From NCBI GenBank assembly GCA_023419055.1, contig JAEZYO010000768.1:1-7275 (forward strand): a DNA stretch of 7,275 nucleotides, given 5' to 3'. The notes under the pieces are model-generated. The model was not told the DNA's origin. It worked only from the letters and a program-made list of their open reading frames with translations, and made no database searches. The position numbers were made by a program, and so were the translations under genes. This DNA comes from Pseudomonadota bacterium (GTDB taxonomy: Bacteria > Myxococcota > Polyangia > Polyangiales > Polyangiaceae). Of the stretch, positions 4,962-7,275 are shown piece by piece. Each line of letters begins with the position of its first letter. Position 1 is the stretch's first letter.

Positions 4962-6602
4962 TCACTGCTCGAGAGGCGGAGCAGGTGACAGGTCCGGTGG
5001 CGGCCCCCACGGCTTGGCATCGGATCGGTAGACTCTCCAGAGCACGCCGCTGCCGGGATACGGATGCGCCAAGGGTCCTGCGCCCGCAGGAAATGCTGCC
5101 AGCCCGCCGAAGTCGACGACGTAGAGCGTGCTTCCGTCGGGTGAGAACTTCACGTCCACGGGGCGGCGTGGCCCAGGGGTGACCGTGTGCTCGTAGCCAG
5201 CTTGCCCGAGCGCCTCCGCACGAAGACCGAAGAAGCGCACCGGCTCTGCGCTGCTCGTCAAATCGAGGCGGGCCACTTGGTAACCCGCGTTCGTACTCTT
5301 CGGGTTGTTGATGGGCGCTGCACCTCCGATCTCGCCGAAGAACATCTGACCCTCGAACCCGAAGGCGCCGCTCTTACCGAAGTCGATCTTGGTCGCGGCC
5401 GAGTGAGGTGGAAGCCGCCGGACGGGCTTCTCCACCGGCGGGTGCTCCTTCATGAGAAACGTCGGCTGAAGCCCTCGCGACGACCGAAACTGTGGGTCTG
5501 TCACCGGCACGCCTCCGGCGAAGTCTGGAAAGCCGTAGAACGCCCCTTGCTTGATGAGCCAGATGCAGTCGGGCGCATTGGCGATCGGCCGTGAACCTCG
5601 CTCATCGTAACCGTTCTCGGTCGCATACAAACGCCCGTCCGGTGCGAACGCCACGCCGAACGGATTGCGCAGACCCCAGGCAAACACCTCGAGTCCAGTT
5701 CCGTCGGGGTTCACGCGCAGGATGGTTCCGTTGGCCTTGACTTGACCCTTGACCTTGCCGTTCGTCTTACCAAACGGCTGAAAGGGCCCGGTTTTCACCA
5801 GCAGGGGCTCGCTCGGGGACACGAGGTGCTCCGTCGCAGCGCTGAAGCTCACGAGCTCGCCCTGGCGCGCGAGGACGGTGAGCGGATCCGGAGTGGTGTA
5901 GCTCACGTCGGCGAGCTCGAGATCGCGTGCGGGAATGTCGTGTAGGTCCGGATAAAACAAGAGCCAAAGAAATGGAGAGACGTTGTCCAGACCGACGACG
6001 CCGGAGTTCGTGACCGTCCCCATGCCGAAGTACAGCTTGCCGTCAGGCCCGATGGCGAGCTGGTTGTTCTGATGGTCGCCTTGAGCGGGGAGGTCCGTTA
6101 CGAGGTCGCGCAGCCCGGAACCCTCGAGCACGGATACCTTGCCGCGGTGTGAGATGTAGAGCTTGCCCTTGTCCCACAAAAGATCCGTGACGGGCCCGCT
6201 GAGTTGGTCCGCCACCCTGCTGATCTTCCCCGCGGGGCTGACGCGGAGCACGCGCGCGAGCGCGACGGGATCACCGTACGAGTAGCCAGCTTCCGCCACG
6301 TACAGGTTGCCCTTGTCGTCGAACTCCACGCTCGTCGGATAAACGAGATCGAGGAGCGCCACCTCGACCTTGTATCCGCTCGGCACGTCCGCAGCCGCGG
6401 CGTCCGGCGGTGGTACCGCAGGAAATACCTTCGGCGCGATGGCTTGCGGTAGCCGCGTTTCGTCCTCGGGTCGGCGCGGCGTGGCTCGTTCGCTCGCCGG
6501 CTCGACTCCGCCCTCCGGCACTTTGAGCTTCCCCGCGCAGGCGATGCCACTCGCCAAGATTGCACCCGTGAGCCCGATCAGCACGCGACGTCCCTGCGAC
6601 AT
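4962..6602 (-). CDS. PQQ-type glucose/sorbosone dehydrogenase, probable lipoprotein
   Basis: A 546-aa beta-propeller protein of the soluble glucose/sorbosone dehydrogenase family. These use PQQ and calcium to oxidise sugars or aldoses outside the cytoplasmic membrane. Blade motifs recur: GNLYVAEAG (about 98-106), KLYISHRG, GPDGKLYFGMG (185-195), PDGRLYATENG (321-331), PDGSTLYVVDFGG. Expected active-site segments are GDHQNNQLAIGPDG with His177, and WGLRNPFGVAFAPDG with Arg312; NGYDERGSRPIANAPD (330-345) and PPHSAATKIDF (398-408) fit a large subfamily of such proteins. The N-terminus has a basic start, a hydrophobic stretch and Cys22 (SGIAC), suggesting a lipoprotein, although Gly at -3 is atypical; plain secretion is the alternative. 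ATG 6602 follows AGGAGGGAG at 8 nt. A Pro/Ala-rich linker (about 28-75) separates the anchor from the propeller. No cytochrome or PQQ synthesis gene is in view, so electron acceptor and substrate are unknown. Confidence 0.9.
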   Translation of the reverse strand: MSQGRRVLIGLTGAILASGIACAGKLKVPEGGVEPASERATPRRPEDETRLPQAIAPKVFPAVPPPDAAAADVPSGYKVEVALLDLVYPTSVEFDDKGNLYVAEAGYSYGDPVALARVLRVSPAGKISRVADQLSGPVTDLLWDKGKLYISHRGKVSVLEGSGLRDLVTDLPAQGDHQNNQLAIGPDGKLYFGMGTVTNSGVVGLDNVSPFLWLLFYPDLHDIPARDLELADVSYTTPDPLTVLARQGELVSFSAATEHLVSPSEPLLVKTGPFQPFGKTNGKVKGQVKANGTILRVNPDGTGLEVFAWGLRNPFGVAFAPDGRLYATENGYDERGSRPIANAPDCIWLIKQGAFYGFPDFAGGVPVTDPQFRSSRGLQPTFLMKEHPPVEKPVRRLPPHSAATKIDFGKSGAFGFEGQMFFGEIGGAAPINNPKSTNAGYQVARLDLTSSAEPVRFFGLRAEALGQAGYEHTVTPGPRRPVDVKFSPDGSTLYVVDFGGLAAFPAGAGPLAHPYPGSGVLWRVYRSDAKPWGPPPDLSPAPPLEQ

Positions 6603-6640
6603 GGTCGTTTCTCCCTCCTCGCGACGAGCGAGCTCTGGCG

Positions 6641-6669
6641 ACTATGCGAGTCTGACCGCGTTGATTCAA
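6641..6669 (-). promoter_or_regulatory. Sigma70-like promoter of the sorbosone dehydrogenase gene
   Basis: On the minus strand, TTGAAT (6664-6669) and CATAGT (6641-6646) are separated by exactly 17 nt, each matching four of six consensus bases. The expected start of transcription, near 6634, would leave a leader of about 30 nt that includes the ribosome site at 6611-6619. Confidence 0.55.
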
Positions 6670-6739
6670 GCAAAGAGCGGGTGAGGAGATTCGCCTAGCG
6701 CGCTGTCTCGAATTCGACGGCGCGATCACCGGAGTAGCG

Positions 6740-6786
6740 ACGAGTCTGGGTACTGTCGCTCACTGTCGAACGAGTCGAGGACTCGT
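6740..6786. repeat. Nested direct and inverted repeats in the divergent promoter region
   Basis: ACGAGTC occurs at 6740-6746 and again at 6770-6776, and its inverted copy GACTCGT at 6780-6786 forms a 7-bp stem with a 3-nt loop with the second copy. Between them ACTGTCG occurs twice (6752-6758 and 6762-6768), 10 bp apart. The cluster lies about 140-185 nt upstream of the sorbosone dehydrogenase start and about 200-245 nt upstream of the rightward lipoprotein. It could be a regulator binding region shared by both genes. A separate 10-bp palindrome, TCGAATTCGA, lies at 6708-6717. Confidence 0.45.
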
Positions 6787-6864
6787 CAAGGCGCTCACCC
6801 GGGACGGAGGAGAACGAGCCCGCATCCTACGCTCGCGTTTTCAGGAAGCTTCCCCGCCGCTCTG

Positions 6865-6902
6865 CTTAGCATCTTCTTAGGAACTCCCTAGGGAACTCTT
6901 AG
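6865..6902. promoter_or_regulatory. Four CYTAG elements at exact 11-bp spacing
   Basis: CTTAG (6865-6869), CTTAG (6876-6880), CCTAG (6887-6891) and CTTAG (6898-6902) start exactly 11 bp apart, about one helical turn, in a local AT-richer patch about 80 nt upstream of the lipoprotein ATG at 6984. The centre also forms the perfect 10-bp palindrome TCCCTAGGGA (6885-6894), and GGAACTC is repeated at 6880-6886 and 6892-6898. Eleven-bp direct repeats are the binding pattern of OmpR/PhoB-type winged-helix regulators. GGAACTC also resembles the -35 element of some ECF sigma factors, but I find no matching -10 at the right distance. Confidence 0.5.
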
Positions 6903-6983
6903 CTTTTCCGCTTTCGCGCCTGGAGCAGAGTGTCTTCAGTCGGTACGAGGCCGACGCTTCGAAAGAAACCAGGAAGAAAGCCG

Positions 6984-7275
6984 ATGAATCCGCTTCGATT
7001 TTCCGCGTACTTGCTCACCGCCTTCGCTCTCGCCGCCTGCTCGGGCTCGGACTCGAACCCACCCGCGAGCGACCCGCCGCCCGCCGATGAGCCGGACGAC
7101 GAGCCGCCGGTCGACGAGCCGACCTTCGAGCTTTCTCTCTCCGTGGACAAGCTGCCGGTGCTGCAGGGGACGAGCGAAACCCTCGAGGTGACGGTCAAGC
7201 GCAAGAACGGCTTCACCGGCGCCGTCACGCTGGCCGAAGCCGGGCTCCCGAAAGGGGCGGGGCTCGAGCCGGTCA
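6984..7275 (+). CDS. Lipoprotein with Ig-like domain, 5' part
   Basis: The frame opens at ATG 6984 behind AGGAAGAAAG (6971-6980) and runs off the window end after 97 codons. The N-terminus is a typical lipoprotein signal (MNPLRFSAYLLTAFALAAC) with lipobox LAAC and Cys19. Residues about 20-46 form an acidic Pro-rich linker (repeats of DEPP and PPAD type) that would hold the protein off the membrane. From FELSLSVDKLPVLQG onward the sequence matches the style of bacterial Ig-like beta-sandwich repeats, including TLEVTVKRKNGFTGAVTL and GLPKGAGL; such domains often occur in tandem in large surface proteins. The full length and any further domains are outside the window. A short stem GTCGG/CCGAC (6939-6943 and 6951-6955) lies in the leader. 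Confidence 0.85.
   Translation, partial: MNPLRFSAYLLTAFALAACSGSDSNPPASDPPPADEPDDEPPVDEPTFELSLSVDKLPVLQGTSETLEVTVKRKNGFTGAVTLAEAGLPKGAGLEPV

Noticed and set aside
4791..5020. Short overlapping frames on both strands near the sorbosone dehydrogenase 3' end
   Set aside because: No ribosome sites, Arg-rich shadow composition, and they overlap either the dyad-rich region or the real gene.
6271..6729. Minus-strand 152-codon frame overlapping the start of sorbosone dehydrogenase
   Set aside because: It is an out-of-frame shadow of the signal and linker region; Arg/Gly-rich and without motif support.
6899..7228. Minus-strand frame opposite the Ig-domain lipoprotein
   Set aside because: Ser/Gly-rich antisense translation of the Pro/acidic stalk; the plus strand has a ribosome site and lipobox.
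1..7275. Mobile elements, CRISPR arrays, toxin-antitoxin or other defence systems
   Set aside because: No transposase or integrase motifs, no regularly spaced repeat units of CRISPR length, and no small paired genes of toxin-antitoxin type were seen; composition looks uniform across the coding regions.

Overview
The window looks like chromosomal DNA of a high-GC delta-type myxobacterium, most likely from the Polyangiales/Sorangium side. This is inferred from the strong G/C bias at third codon positions, the many lipoproteins with Gly/Ala-rich linkers just after the lipobox cysteine (AGGAGG type), the C-terminal receiver domain on the histidine kinase, and a CotH-family lipoprotein with a Cys-rich tail. 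No species can be named from the sequence alone.

Layout. (1) 2-721 (+) is the 3' end of a hybrid sensor histidine kinase (ATPase plus receiver domain). (2) 937-2565 (+) is a CotH-like, kinase-fold lipoprotein. It is followed after 8 nt by a 257-aa lipoprotein of unknown function (2574-3347, +), so the two are probably co-transcribed. (3) Convergent to these, with only 15 nt between stop codons, lies a leftward pair: osmC-like thiol peroxidase (4070-4543) then NADPH-dependent FMN reductase (3363-4022). (4) A 418-nt intergenic region (4544-4961) is unusually rich in dyad symmetry and may encode a structured RNA or leader. (5) 4962-6602 (-) is a PQQ-type glucose/sorbosone dehydrogenase with a lipoprotein-like N-terminus. 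It has a good sigma70-like promoter at 6641-6669. (6) A 381-nt divergent intergenic region (6603-6983) holds nested repeats at 6740-6786 and a striking array of four CYTAG elements at exact 11-bp spacing (6865-6902). (7) 6984-7275 (+) is the start of another lipoprotein with an acidic/Pro linker and an Ig-like domain, cut by the window end.

How it fits together. Four of the seven genes encode predicted lipoproteins, so much of the window serves the cell envelope: a CotH-type surface protein with its partner, a periplasmic or surface sugar dehydrogenase, and an Ig-fold surface protein. The osmC/FMN reductase pair is a small redox and peroxide defence unit. No mobile element, CRISPR array, rRNA or tRNA was found. 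The enzymes belong to known families. The least explained material is non-coding: the 11-bp phased array and the dyad-rich 4723-4933 segment.
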